Positions 26,376 to 35,486 of a DNA stretch of 64,000 nucleotides are shown piece by piece. Both the position numbers and the translations under genes were made by a program. The stretch covers positions 1-64,000 of the forward strand of contig NZ_DASUSQ010000046.1 of the NCBI RefSeq assembly GCF_036375055.1, given 5' to 3'. Each line of letters opens with the position of its first letter. Position 1 is the first letter of the stretch. The notes beneath the pieces are model-generated. The model saw only the letters and a list, made by a program, of their open reading frames with translations. It had not been told where the DNA came from and ran no database searches. This DNA is from Umezawaea sp036375055. GTDB lineage: Bacteria; Actinomycetota; Actinomycetes; Mycobacteriales; Pseudonocardiaceae.

Positions 26376-29327
26376 CTAGGGACGCGTTCTCAAGGAACCC
26401 TGCGGGATTTCTGCGACCAGCGGTTCCCGCGCCTCCCGGCTGCCGTGGTGGGCGAACAGGGTCCGCGCCTCCTCCCTGGCGGCCCGCGCCTCGTCGGGCT
26501 CGTCGAGGGCGTCGAGGGCGATCGCCAGGTCGCGCAGGCTGCGGGCCCGCCACAGGGGCAGGCCCAGCGCGTCCCACCAGCGGATGGACCGGGTCAGGTG
26601 CTCGCACGCCTCGACGGGTCGGTCGCGCACGAGGTCCAGCTCACCCAGCGTGCGCAGCACGAGCGCTTGGCCGAACCCGTCCTGCATCGAGTGGCAGGTG
26701 TCGAACGCCTCGTCCAGCAGTTCCGCGGCCTCGGCCACCTCGCCGAGCCGCAGCAGCGACTTCGCCAGCGCCTGCGCGGTGTAGGCGGCGCTGAGGCGCT
26801 GACGGCCCGCGCGGATCACCTCGTGCGCCCGCCGGGCGTCCCTCGCGGACTCGGCGTACCGGCCCGCGGCGCGGTGCAGGATGCCGCGGGTGCGCAGCGC
26901 CATGCCCACGCCGAACTCGTCCTCCGACTCCGCGTAGAGCCGCGAGGCCCGCTCGCACTCGGGCAGGGCGGCCTTCACGGCGCCCAGTTCGACCAGCGTG
27001 GACGCCCGCAGGTGCGCCGCCCGCGCCAGCACCCGGTGCTCGCGCAGGTGCGGCTCGGCCGCGTCGAACTCGGCCAGCGCCTCCACCAGCCTGCCCTGGT
27101 CGCGCAGCACGCCGCCGAGCAGCACGCGCAGCACGGCCCGGCCGCCGGTGTTCCCGACCAGGGCGTAGGCGTCGGCGGCCTGCGTGTAGTAGTCGGCGGC
27201 CTCGTCCAGCCGGTCCTGCTCGCTGCGCAGCCACCCCAGCCCCGCCAGCAGCAGGCCCTGGGCGGCGTGGTCACCGGCCTCACGGGCCGCGCCGAGCGCG
27301 CTGGTGTGCGACCGCCACCAGCGGGCGAACTGGTTCTCCACGGCGAACGTCGACGCGCACAGCACCGCGGCGAGCCGGGTCGCGGCGGCCACCGACCCCA
27401 GCTCGGCCAGCCGTTCCACGGCCGCCAGCAGCGCGGACTGCTCGGCGGCGAACCACGCCGTCGGGTTCGTCCGCACGGTCGCGAGCCACCCCGCGGGAGG
27501 TTCCACGCCGCCGGTGGGCTCCGGTCTGAGCACCCACGTGCGGAAGTCGACCGACACCCGTTCCACGACGCCCGCCCAGCACCCGACGGCTCGTTCCACG
27601 GCCGTCAGCAGGGCGTCCCGCTCCTCCTCGGCCTCGGCCCGTTCCCAGGCGAACGTCCTGGTCAGGTCATGCGGCCGGTACCGGGACGAGCCCGTGCCGT
27701 CCACACCCGTCACGTCCAGCAGCTGGGCGCGGACGAGAGCGTCGACCACGTCCTCGGCCTCGTCCACCGGCACGTCCAGCAGCACCGCGACCAGCCACGC
27801 GGTGAAGTCCGGCAGCCCGAACCAGCCGATGCGCCGCAACGCCGTCCGCTCCGCCTCGGCCAGGCCCGCGTAGCTCAGCGCGAGGCTGCCTCGCACCTCC
27901 AGGTCGCCGACCGCGAGCTCGTCCAGCCGTCGCCGCTGCTCCCCCAGCCGTTCCGCGAGCCGGGCCAGCCGCCAGTCCGGCCGGGCCGCGAGCCGGGCGC
28001 CCGCGATCCGCACCGCCAGCGGCAGCCGCCCGCACAGCCGCACGATGTCGCGGGCCCGGTCCTCCTCGGCGGCGCACCGGTCCGCGCCGACCAGGGACCC
28101 GAGCAGCGCCAACGACTCCTCGTCGGTCAACTCGCCCAACTCGACGTGCGACACGCCCTCCAGCGCGGCCAGCCGGGTGCGCCCGGTGATCAAGCACCCG
28201 CACCGACCGGCGGGCAGCAGTGGCCGGACCTGGCGTTCGTCGGCGGCGTCGTCCAGCACGACCAGCAGCCTGCGTTCGGCGGTGACCGTGCGGTAGAGCG
28301 CGGCCAGCTCGTCCGGGTCCTCGGGCACGGCCGTCGCGGGCACGCCCAACGCCCGCACGAACCGGCCCAGCACGTCGACGGGCGCCACGCGGTCCGGGCG
28401 CGATCCGAGCAGCCGGGCGTGCAGGACGCCGTCCGGGTAGCGGTCGCTCAGCCGGTGCGCCAGGTGCACCGCGAACGCCGTCTTGCCGGTTCCCGCCTTG
28501 CCCGACACGGCGACCAGCGGCACGTCCGACCCGGTCACGGCGGCCAGTTCGGCGGCCCGCCCGGTGAAGTCCACGACGTCGGGGGGCAGCTGGCCGGGCG
28601 TGGTCCGCACCGGCGCGTCCTCGACCGCGGGCTCACCGGCGAGGACCCGGTCGTGCGCGGCCCGCAGCTCCGCCCCCGGTTCCACGCCCAGTTCCTCGAC
28701 CAGCAGCCTGCGCGACTCCCGGTACGCGGCCAGCGCGTCGGACTGCCGCCCCTCCCGCGCGAGCGCCAGCACCCACCGGCTGCGCAACCGCTCCCGCAGC
28801 GGGTGCAGGTCCACCAGCGCGGCCAGGTCGGCCGCCCGCACCGGGCCGCCCACGTCGAACAGGTCCTCGTGGACCGCCGACCACGCCTCCTCCAGCACGG
28901 CCCGCCGCCCGTCCGCCCACCGACCGACCGCGCCGCCCAGCGGGGCACCCCGCCACAACTCCCTCGCACGGGCGAACTCCCGTGCGGCCCCGCCGCGGTC
29001 CCCGTCCGCCAGCGCCCGCCGACCAGCCGCGATGGCCGCGTTCCACACCTCCAGGTCGGACGGCGCGTCCAGCAGGTACCCGCCGCCACGCCGCACCACC
29101 ACACCACCCACGACCCGCCGCAACGCCGACACGTGCGTCTGCACCGCGGCGCGGGCGTTGTACGGCGGCCGCTCACCCCACAGCGCGTCGACGATCCGCT
29201 CGATCTCCACCACCTGCCGTCCACCGACCACGAGGACGGCCACCAACGTGCACGCCCTGCGCCCCCCGAGCGCGAGAGCCCCCTCCGCCCCCCACGCCTC
29301 CACCTGCCCCAAGATCCGGAACTCCAC
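26376..29327 (-). CDS. AfsR/SARP-type transcriptional regulator (winged helix-BTAD-NB-ARC-TPR)
   Basis: A 983-residue activator. The GTG start (29325-29327) follows a GGGGGGAA run and begins directly with the winged helix (EFRILGQVEAW). BTAD reaches to about 240. The NB-ARC Walker A is GKAGTGKTA near residue 271 and LLVVLDDAAD is Walker B-like. TPR-like helices fill about 600-950. It sits directly upstream of GH73, CHAP and GH172 genes on the same strand, repeating the regulator-then-exported-hydrolase layout at 12-15 kb. The signal it senses is unknown. A palindrome at 29482-29499 upstream is a candidate regulatory site. Confidence 0.9.
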   Translation of the reverse strand: MEFRILGQVEAWGAEGALALGGRRACTLVAVLVVGGRQVVEIERIVDALWGERPPYNARAAVQTHVSALRRVVGGVVVRRGGGYLLDAPSDLEVWNAAIAAGRRALADGDRGGAAREFARARELWRGAPLGGAVGRWADGRRAVLEEAWSAVHEDLFDVGGPVRAADLAALVDLHPLRERLRSRWVLALAREGRQSDALAAYRESRRLLVEELGVEPGAELRAAHDRVLAGEPAVEDAPVRTTPGQLPPDVVDFTGRAAELAAVTGSDVPLVAVSGKAGTGKTAFAVHLAHRLSDRYPDGVLHARLLGSRPDRVAPVDVLGRFVRALGVPATAVPEDPDELAALYRTVTAERRLLVVLDDAADERQVRPLLPAGRCGCLITGRTRLAALEGVSHVELGELTDEESLALLGSLVGADRCAAEEDRARDIVRLCGRLPLAVRIAGARLAARPDWRLARLAERLGEQRRRLDELAVGDLEVRGSLALSYAGLAEAERTALRRIGWFGLPDFTAWLVAVLLDVPVDEAEDVVDALVRAQLLDVTGVDGTGSSRYRPHDLTRTFAWERAEAEEERDALLTAVERAVGCWAGVVERVSVDFRTWVLRPEPTGGVEPPAGWLATVRTNPTAWFAAEQSALLAAVERLAELGSVAAATRLAAVLCASTFAVENQFARWWRSHTSALGAAREAGDHAAQGLLLAGLGWLRSEQDRLDEAADYYTQAADAYALVGNTGGRAVLRVLLGGVLRDQGRLVEALAEFDAAEPHLREHRVLARAAHLRASTLVELGAVKAALPECERASRLYAESEDEFGVGMALRTRGILHRAAGRYAESARDARRAHEVIRAGRQRLSAAYTAQALAKSLLRLGEVAEAAELLDEAFDTCHSMQDGFGQALVLRTLGELDLVRDRPVEACEHLTRSIRWWDALGLPLWRARSLRDLAIALDALDEPDEARAAREEARTLFAHHGSREAREPLVAEIPQGSLRTRP

Positions 29328-29760
29328 GTCTTCCCCCCGTTAGAGAACTCGCCCCCACTCCTACCAGACGGGCTATGGGGAGAAGGGGGAATTGGAGCAG
29401 GAGCCGCAGGCAGGACGACACCGGAGGCTCGGGCGGACACGGCGAAGCCGGTGACGCGCGCCTACAACGCCGTGCGCGGTGGAGGAGGTCCACCTCCTCG
29501 ACGGCTACCCGGCCCGGAGGAACCGGTGCCGGCGTTGACCGGCGCGCGCGGCGAGTGCACCGGTGTGCTCGCCCGCACCGACCGGTGGCCGCCCTTCCCT
29601 TCGAGGGCCTGCCGCGCGTGCGGAGCCGTCGACGCCCCGCTCGACCAAGAAGGACTCAACGAACTGAAATCCGGGCGGCACAAAGGGGTTCCACCGGACT
29701 ACGCTCGGATGAGGACCGATCAACAGCCACGGTCGGCGCGGACCCGAGGGAGCTACCGAA
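29328..29760. other. Divergent intergenic region between the AfsR-like and RraA-like genes
   Basis: About 430 bases carrying the divergent promoters. A palindrome lies at 29482-29499; otherwise I see no clear promoter hexamers and no gene. The right end, just before 29761, has GGGAG as the ribosome site of the aldolase gene. Confidence 0.5.
29482..29499. promoter_or_regulatory. 18-bp palindrome in a divergent promoter region
   Basis: GAGGAGGT and ACCTCCTC form perfect 8-base arms around CC. Position between two divergent genes makes an operator likely; it lies about 155 bases from the AfsR-like start and 260 from the aldolase start. Confidence 0.5.
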
Positions 29761-30501
29761 GTGGTGGAGACGCACGACATCGCCCGCCCGCCCGCCGAGC
29801 TGAGCGCGGCCCTCGCGGCCATCGGCAGCGCGACGGCCAGCGCCGAACTCAGCCGCATGGGCATCCGCAGCGCGTTCATCCGCGGCCCGGTCTCGGTGAC
29901 CCCCGGCGTGCGCGTGGCGGGCCCGGCGCTGACGCTCCAGTTCCTGCCGAAGCGGGAGGACCTCTACCCCGTCGACGAGTACGCCGAGCCGGAGAAGCAG
30001 CTGCACCGGCACGTCATGTACCACGCCCAGCCCGGCGACATGATCGTCGTGGACGCGCGCGGCGACATGGGCAGCGGTGTGTTCGGCGAGATGATGCTGA
30101 CCTACTTCAAGGGCCGCGGCGGCGCGGGCGTGGTGGTCGACGGGTGCCTGCGCGACGTCGGCGAGGCCAAGAAGCTCGGCCTCGGGCTGTGGATCCGTGG
30201 TGCCACGCCGAACTTCCACGCGCAGACCGACATCGTCCCGGTCGCCGTCAACGTGCCGGTGGCGTGCGGTGGCACGCTCGTCGAGCCGGGTGACATCGTC
30301 GTCGCCGACGACGACGGAGCGGTCGTGGTGCCGGTCAAGCTCGCGCCCGCGCTGGTGGCCGTCGCCCAGGAGCACGCGGAGTGGGAGGAGTTCTCCCGGA
30401 TCCGACTGGCCGAGGGCGGCGACCTGCGGCTGTACTACCCGCTGTCGGAGGAGGCCCGGCCGGAGTACGAGCGGTGGCGCGCCGAGCGCGGCCCGGCCTG
30501 A
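29761..30501 (+). CDS. RraA-like / HMG-CHA aldolase family protein
   Basis: A 246-residue cytoplasmic protein of the RraA/4-hydroxy-4-methyl-2-oxoglutarate aldolase family, divalent-metal class II aldolases that release pyruvate from 2-oxo-4-hydroxy acids. The signatures GDMIVVDARGDMGSGVFGE and GAGVVVDGCLRDV, with the conserved Gly-x-Arg-Asp metal/pyruvate site, are present, as is the C-terminal EPGDIVVADDDG. Two tandem GTG codons start the frame after GGGAG. It points toward and converges with the enolase-superfamily gene of the sugar-acid cluster. A role in cleaving the dehydrated sugar-acid product is plausible, but RraA-like proteins are easily over-assigned. Confidence 0.8.
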   Translation: MVETHDIARPPAELSAALAAIGSATASAELSRMGIRSAFIRGPVSVTPGVRVAGPALTLQFLPKREDLYPVDEYAEPEKQLHRHVMYHAQPGDMIVVDARGDMGSGVFGEMMLTYFKGRGGAGVVVDGCLRDVGEAKKLGLGLWIRGATPNFHAQTDIVPVAVNVPVACGGTLVEPGDIVVADDDGAVVVPVKLAPALVAVAQEHAEWEEFSRIRLAEGGDLRLYYPLSEEARPEYERWRAERGPA

Positions 30502-30715
30502 CGGGCGCCCTCAGCTCCACGGCCGGTCGCGGCTCGACGGTCGCGGCTCGACGGTCGCGACCGCCGGGCTCACCGACGGGCACCACCCCCAGCTCCACAA
30601 ACGGTCACGGCCAGGACCGCAGGCAGCAGCACCACAACCGGACCTGGCCCAACCGCCCCGACCACCGGACTCACCAGCGGGCAGCACCGTCAGCTCCACA
30701 GCCGGTCGTGGCTCG
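30501..30715. repeat. Degenerate repeats matching the 3' end of the enolase-superfamily gene
   Basis: The stretch at 30661-30713, covering the 3' end of the minus-strand gene, has a roughly 80% copy at 30560-30612, offset by exactly 101 bases. A third partial copy lies at 30512-30538, all sharing CAGCTCCAC. Inside the third, the 14-mer GGTCGCGGCTCGAC is repeated in tandem at 30525-30552. This fills the 188-base gap between two convergent genes. Confidence 0.75.
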
Positions 30716-31967
30716 ACTCGGAGTCCCAGTGCGTCGTCTCGGCGAAGAACACCGGGTCGCGCGGGTCGAGGTGGCGGCGCAGCAGCTCCTCGTCGATGTC
30801 GCCGAACCCCAGCCCCGGCGTGTCCGGCACCGCGATGTGGCCGTCCTGGATCAGCGGGCGGGGCAGGTCGGTGACGAGGTCGCTCCAGAACTCCACGTCG
30901 GCCGCGTGGTGTTCGAGCGCGAGGAAGTTCTCGGTGGCGGCGGCCAGGTGCACGCTGGCCATCGTCGCGATCGGTGACGCCGCCAGGTGCAGCGCCATCG
31001 GAATCCCGCGCTCCTGCGCGTAGTCGCCGAGCCGCTTGGTCTCGGCGATCCCGCCCGCCGTCGCCGGGTCGGGGTGCACGACCCGGATGGCGCCCGCGTC
31101 CAGCAGCGGCCGGAAGCCGTCGAGCAGGTAGATGTCCTCCCCCGTGCACGTCGGGACGGCCACGGCCGTCGTGAGCTGGCGCCACTGGTCGGTCAGCTGC
31201 CACGGGATCAGGTCCTCGATCCACGCCAGGGTGAACGGCTCCAGCGCGCGGCCGATCCGGATGCAGGAGTCGAGGGCGATGTGGCCGAAGTGGTCGGCGG
31301 CGAGCGCGACGTCGTAGCCGACGACGGAGCGGACGACGTCCACGTAGGACGCCAGGTGCTCGACGCCCTTCGCGGTGACCTGGATGCCGGTGAACGGGTG
31401 CATCGTCGTCCGGTCCGCGCGGGCGCCGGGCGGCGCGATCAGCGCCCCCGGCACGTCCCACAGCAGGTTGACGCCCACGTCCATCTTCAGCATCGTGAAC
31501 CCGCGCTGCTTGCGCTCCAGCAGCCGCGCGCCCATCGCGTGCGGGTCCGGCAGCGACGGTGTGTCCGCGTAGCAGCGGACCTCGTCCCGGAACCGGCCTC
31601 CGACCAGCGCGTGCGCGGGCACCCCGTACGCCTTGCCCGCGAGGTCCACCAGCGCCATCTCGACACCGGAGACCCCGCCGCCCTGGCGGCCGTGGAACCC
31701 GAACTGCTTGATCTTGCGGAACACCTTGTCGACGTTGCACGGGTTCTCGCCGACGAGCCTGCTCTTGAGCACGAGCGCGTAGGTGGCGCTGGCCTGGTCG
31801 CGCACCTCCCCGTAGCCGACCAGCCCCTGGTTGGTGTCGATCCTGATGATCGACGAGCGGAACGGAACCCCGGCCACCTTGGCCACCCGCAGGTCGGTGA
31901 TCCGCAGGGCGCTCGGCCGGGACGCCGTCGAGACGTGCTCCTCCGTGATGGCCGGGGTCTCGCTCAT
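30690..31967 (-). CDS. Mandelate racemase/muconate lactonizing enzyme family protein
   Basis: A 425-residue enolase-superfamily enzyme that abstracts an alpha-proton from a carboxylate, usually dehydrating or epimerising a sugar acid. Residues 20-140 are the capping domain. The barrel has MLKMDVG as the catalytic Lys strand, three acidic metal-ligand strands ending in AADHFGH, IEDLIPW and TGEDIYL, then VHPDPATAGGIAE. It overlaps the permease stop by four bases (ATGA), so it is translationally coupled and last in the transporter operon. The C-terminal tail ESSHDRLWS is encoded by sequence repeated further downstream. Substrate is unknown; the second superfamily member at 37.5 kb suggests sequential steps or parallel substrates. 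Confidence 0.88.
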   Translation of the reverse strand: MSETPAITEEHVSTASRPSALRITDLRVAKVAGVPFRSSIIRIDTNQGLVGYGEVRDQASATYALVLKSRLVGENPCNVDKVFRKIKQFGFHGRQGGGVSGVEMALVDLAGKAYGVPAHALVGGRFRDEVRCYADTPSLPDPHAMGARLLERKQRGFTMLKMDVGVNLLWDVPGALIAPPGARADRTTMHPFTGIQVTAKGVEHLASYVDVVRSVVGYDVALAADHFGHIALDSCIRIGRALEPFTLAWIEDLIPWQLTDQWRQLTTAVAVPTCTGEDIYLLDGFRPLLDAGAIRVVHPDPATAGGIAETKRLGDYAQERGIPMALHLAASPIATMASVHLAAATENFLALEHHAADVEFWSDLVTDLPRPLIQDGHIAVPDTPGLGFGDIDEELLRRHLDPRDPVFFAETTHWDSESSHDRLWS

Positions 31968-33973
31968 CCCTTCACGGCTCCCGCGGTGAGGCCCTCGGTC
32001 AGGAACCGCTGCCCGAACCCGTACATGACCACGACCGGGATGCTGATCAGCAGCGAGGCCGCGGCCAGCTGCCCCTGCGGCACGACGTCACCGAAGATCA
32101 TCGACTGCATCCCGACCGGCAGCGTCTTGTAGTCGTCCTTGGTGATGAACACGAAGGCGAACAGGAACTCGTTCCACGCGTTGGTGAGCGTGAACAGCGC
32201 GACCGCGAGCAGACCCGGTTTCGCCAGCGGCAGCACGATCCGGATGAACGCCCCGAACCGCGTGCAGCCGTCGACCAGCGCGGCCTCCTCCAGGTCGGCC
32301 GGGATCGACTTGAAGTAGCCGACGAGCAGCCACGTCGCGAACGGCAGGGTGAACGTGGGGTAGGCCAGCACGAGCGACCACAGCGAGTCGTTGAGCCCGA
32401 TCCCGCTCATCATCTGGTACAGCGGGATGAACAGCAGCGCGCCCGGCATCACGTAGGTGAGCAGGATCGTCACCGTGAAGCTCTCCGAACCCCGGAACCT
32501 CAACCGCGCCAGCGCGTACCCCGCCAGCGCCGCGCAGACCAGGGCTATCGCGGTGGACGCCACCGACACCAGGATCGTGTTGAGGTACCAGGTGCCGAAC
32601 GCCCTGCCGGTGAACAGGTTGGTGAACTGCTCGGTGCTCCACGGGGTCGGCCAGAGGTCGTCGGTGCGCGCGACGATCTGGGAGTCGGACTTGAAGGCCG
32701 TGACCGTCATCCAGTACAGCGGGGCGAGCACGAAACCCAGCAGCCCCAGCATCGCGACCCCCGTCCCGGTGCCGCTGACCACCCGCGCGGCCAGCCGGTT
32801 GCCCCGCGCGGCGAGCGCGGAGACGAGCCGTCCGACGGCGGCCGCGAGCACCACGAACACGCCCAGCACGAACGCGGCCTTCCACACGATGTGCGGCGAC
32901 GCCCAGACCAGCACGAGGACCGAGCCCACGACGACCACCCACGGCAGCGCCCGGCGCTGAGCGGGGCTCAACCGCCTGCGCCCCAGGTCGGCCGCGCCCG
33001 GTTGGTCGCTGCGCCGCATCATCCGCACGAGGAGCACCACGAGGACGGCGACGATCGGCAGCATGACCACCGTGACCGCGGCGCCCGCGCCCAGTTGGAG
33101 CTGGAGGATCGCCTTGGAGTAGGCCACCATCACGTACGGGGCGGTGGCGTCCCCCGGTCCGCCCTGGGTCATCAGCCAGATCAGGTCGAAGTTGTTGAAC
33201 GTCCAGATCGACGACAGCAGCACCGTCACGATCATGATGTTGCGCAGCCCCGGCAGCGTGATGTGCACGAAGCGCTGCCACGGCGAGGCGCCGTCCACCA
33301 TCGCCGCCTCGTAGAGCCCGCTGTCGATGGCCTTGAGCCCGGCGAGGAACGTCACCGTGAAGAACGGGATGCCCTTCCAGACGTTGACCAGGATGACCGC
33401 GGGCATCGCGAGCGCGGGGTCCGACAGCCACTCCGCGGGCCACTTGTCGACGAGCCCGACGGCGGCCAGGGTGGGCCCGATCCCGGAGTCGGTGAGCAGG
33501 ACGTTGACGCTGCCGAAGATCGGGTCGAGCAGGGACCGCCAGGTGAAGGCCGTGACGACCGTCGGCACCACCCACGGCAGCAGGATCACCCCGGCGAGTA
33601 GCGCCCGGCCGCGGCGCATGTGGTGCAGCATCAACGCCGCGATGAGGCCGAAGGTCACCTTGAAGATCTCGGCGTACGCGGTGAAGACGAACGAGTTGAG
33701 CACGCCCCTGTGGAACACGGCGTCGTCGATGAGGGCGGTGTAGTTGTCCAGCCCCACGAAGACCGTCTCCGCGCCGTGGCGCTCGGTGGCGCTGGTGAGG
33801 ATGGAGCTGATGATCGGGAACAGGATGAGACCCGCGACCAGCAGCAGCGTCGGCCCGACGAACACCGCGGCGAGGCGCCAGTCGCGCCCGAGCAGCCGCT
33901 GCGACCTGGTGAGCGAGGACGACGCGCGCGGCGCCGGGCGGACCGGCGCCGGGCGCGGGCGGACGACGGTCAC
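31964..33973 (-). CDS. Fused two-domain sugar ABC transporter permease (MalF-type plus MalG-type)
   Basis: A 669-residue inner-membrane protein that joins both permease subunits of a carbohydrate ABC importer. The N-terminal half has six-span MalF/UgpA-like topology and an EAA loop, EAAMVDGASPWQRF, near residue 224. The C-terminal half is MalG/UgpE-like with EAALVDGCTRFGAF near 564. Between them are two extra hydrophobic segments (about 345-395), which would keep both cytoplasmic EAA loops on the same side. These subunits are normally separate genes. The GTG start overlaps the binding-protein stop by four bases. No ATPase gene is nearby, so a shared ATPase such as MsiK is probable. Confidence 0.9.
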   Translation of the reverse strand: MTVVRPRPAPVRPAPRASSSLTRSQRLLGRDWRLAAVFVGPTLLLVAGLILFPIISSILTSATERHGAETVFVGLDNYTALIDDAVFHRGVLNSFVFTAYAEIFKVTFGLIAALMLHHMRRGRALLAGVILLPWVVPTVVTAFTWRSLLDPIFGSVNVLLTDSGIGPTLAAVGLVDKWPAEWLSDPALAMPAVILVNVWKGIPFFTVTFLAGLKAIDSGLYEAAMVDGASPWQRFVHITLPGLRNIMIVTVLLSSIWTFNNFDLIWLMTQGGPGDATAPYVMVAYSKAILQLQLGAGAAVTVVMLPIVAVLVVLLVRMMRRSDQPGAADLGRRRLSPAQRRALPWVVVVGSVLVLVWASPHIVWKAAFVLGVFVVLAAAVGRLVSALAARGNRLAARVVSGTGTGVAMLGLLGFVLAPLYWMTVTAFKSDSQIVARTDDLWPTPWSTEQFTNLFTGRAFGTWYLNTILVSVASTAIALVCAALAGYALARLRFRGSESFTVTILLTYVMPGALLFIPLYQMMSGIGLNDSLWSLVLAYPTFTLPFATWLLVGYFKSIPADLEEAALVDGCTRFGAFIRIVLPLAKPGLLAVALFTLTNAWNEFLFAFVFITKDDYKTLPVGMQSMIFGDVVPQGQLAAASLLISIPVVVMYGFGQRFLTEGLTAGAVKG

Positions 33974-35391
33974 TGCTTGTAGCCCTGCTGCTCGAAGACC
34001 TGGACGATCCGGGCGTGGGTCGAGGCGACGGCCTCGGCGGGCTTGGTGCCCTGGATGACCGCCTGCATCATGTCGGTCAGCAGGTAGGCCGCGGTGGCGG
34101 CCTGCTCGCCGGGGCTCGGGGCCTGGGGGAACGAGTAGCCGGTCGTGGTGGTCAGCGGGAGCGCCGTGCGGGTCTGCTCCCGCAGCGCGGGGAAGGCCGG
34201 GTCACCGCTGGTGTAGTACGGGTCGGAGTCCCACACCTTGTCCCACGACGGGTTGACGAGGCACGGCGCTCCCTTCGCGACACCGAGCAGCGCGCTGCCG
34301 CCGACCATGAACTTCGCCACCAGCCTGGCGAGCTCGGGGTTCTTGGCCCCCTTGAACACGACGAACGAGTTGGACTCGCCGAACGCGAGCGGCTTGTCGA
34401 TCGCCGGTCCGGTGGCGCCGTTGAACGGGTGGGTGTTGGCGTAGACCGGGTTGTTCTTGGTCTTCGAGTCGGCGTAGACGCTGAACTGGTTGAGCGTGAG
34501 CCCCAGGATCTGGGCCAGCCAGTTCTCGTTGTTGCTGGAGTCGGTCCAGCTCCCGACCCCCGGTGGCAGCATCGGCGCGTACTTCGGGTTCGTGTAGAGG
34601 TCGCCGATGAACGTGACCGCGGCGACGGTCTCCGGCGAGTTGAACACCACCTTCGTGCCGGTGTTGTCCGCCATCGCCCCGCCGTAGGTGTTGATGACGT
34701 TGGCGATGAAGCCGTTGGCGTCGCCGGAGCGGTTCACCGTCAGACCCCAGCCGAAGCGCCGCTTCGCCGGGTCGGAGACCTCCAGCGCGTTGTCGCGCAG
34801 CTCCTCCCACGTGTAGTGCGGCTTGAGCGGGAGACCCTTCTCCTCGTACCAGTCCTTGCGCAGGTACATCGCGGACGCGATGAAGTGGTAGGGGATCGCG
34901 AACCAGCGCCCGTCGAACACGCAGTAGTTGGCGGCCTCCGTCGCGGGTTCCCCGTAGAGCGTGCGCATCTCCTCGACCACGTCGGTGACGTCGGTGAGGG
35001 CGCCGAGGTTGTGGAGCTGGCCGACGAACCGCCGATCGCTCATGAAGGCGAGGTCGCGGTTGGTGCCCGCCCTCACCTCGGAGTCCATCTTCGCGACCAT
35101 GTCGCCCGCGTCGCCGGAGACCAGGTCGTTGTGGACGGTGGTGCCGGTGGCTTGCGCGAACACCTGCAACGACCGGTCCAGCGCCTGGTTGGCGGCCTCC
35201 GAGTACAGCTTCTGCGAGAGCATCCCCACCGACCCGCCGCGGAGCGAGGCCGCTTGGTCGAGCAGCGCCTGCGGCACCTGGACGTCGACCTGCGGCGGGG
35301 CGGGGCTGCCCCCGCACCCGGCGAGACCGAGCACGCCCAGCGCGCTCATCCCGAGGAACGTGCGCCTCGTTAAGGCCGTCTTCTCTTCCAT
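33970..35391 (-). CDS. Extracellular solute-binding lipoprotein of a sugar ABC importer
   Basis: A 473-residue family-1 solute-binding protein. The N-terminus has twin arginines (TRRTFLG) and the lipobox LAGC with Cys26 as lipidation site. The mature part has the typical carbohydrate-binding pattern, including WYEEKGLPLKPHYTWEELRD and the C-terminal FEQQGYKQ. The ATG at 35389-35391 follows GGAG. Codon 7 is TTA, extremely rare in such genomes and dependent on the bldA tRNA in streptomycete-like bacteria, so translation may be developmentally limited. It is followed by the fused permease with overlapping start and stop, and preceded by the oxidoreductase. Confidence 0.92.
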   Translation of the reverse strand: MEEKTALTRRTFLGMSALGVLGLAGCGGSPAPPQVDVQVPQALLDQAASLRGGSVGMLSQKLYSEAANQALDRSLQVFAQATGTTVHNDLVSGDAGDMVAKMDSEVRAGTNRDLAFMSDRRFVGQLHNLGALTDVTDVVEEMRTLYGEPATEAANYCVFDGRWFAIPYHFIASAMYLRKDWYEEKGLPLKPHYTWEELRDNALEVSDPAKRRFGWGLTVNRSGDANGFIANVINTYGGAMADNTGTKVVFNSPETVAAVTFIGDLYTNPKYAPMLPPGVGSWTDSSNNENWLAQILGLTLNQFSVYADSKTKNNPVYANTHPFNGATGPAIDKPLAFGESNSFVVFKGAKNPELARLVAKFMVGGSALLGVAKGAPCLVNPSWDKVWDSDPYYTSGDPAFPALREQTRTALPLTTTTGYSFPQAPSPGEQAATAAYLLTDMMQAVIQGTKPAEAVASTHARIVQVFEQQGYKQ

Positions 35392-35486
35392 GACCACTCC
35401 TCTCGCGTCCGACCGGGGGACGCGTACCGACGGGGCGACAGTGCAACCGGCGGGACAGCGGGGCGAGTGCCGCGCTGCCGGGTCGT

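Noticed and set aside
24768..30293. 1841-codon plus-strand open frame spanning the GH73 and AfsR-like genes
   Set aside because: It crosses several real genes and their intergenic gaps in antisense. It is a by-product of codon bias in repeats and GC-rich DNA.
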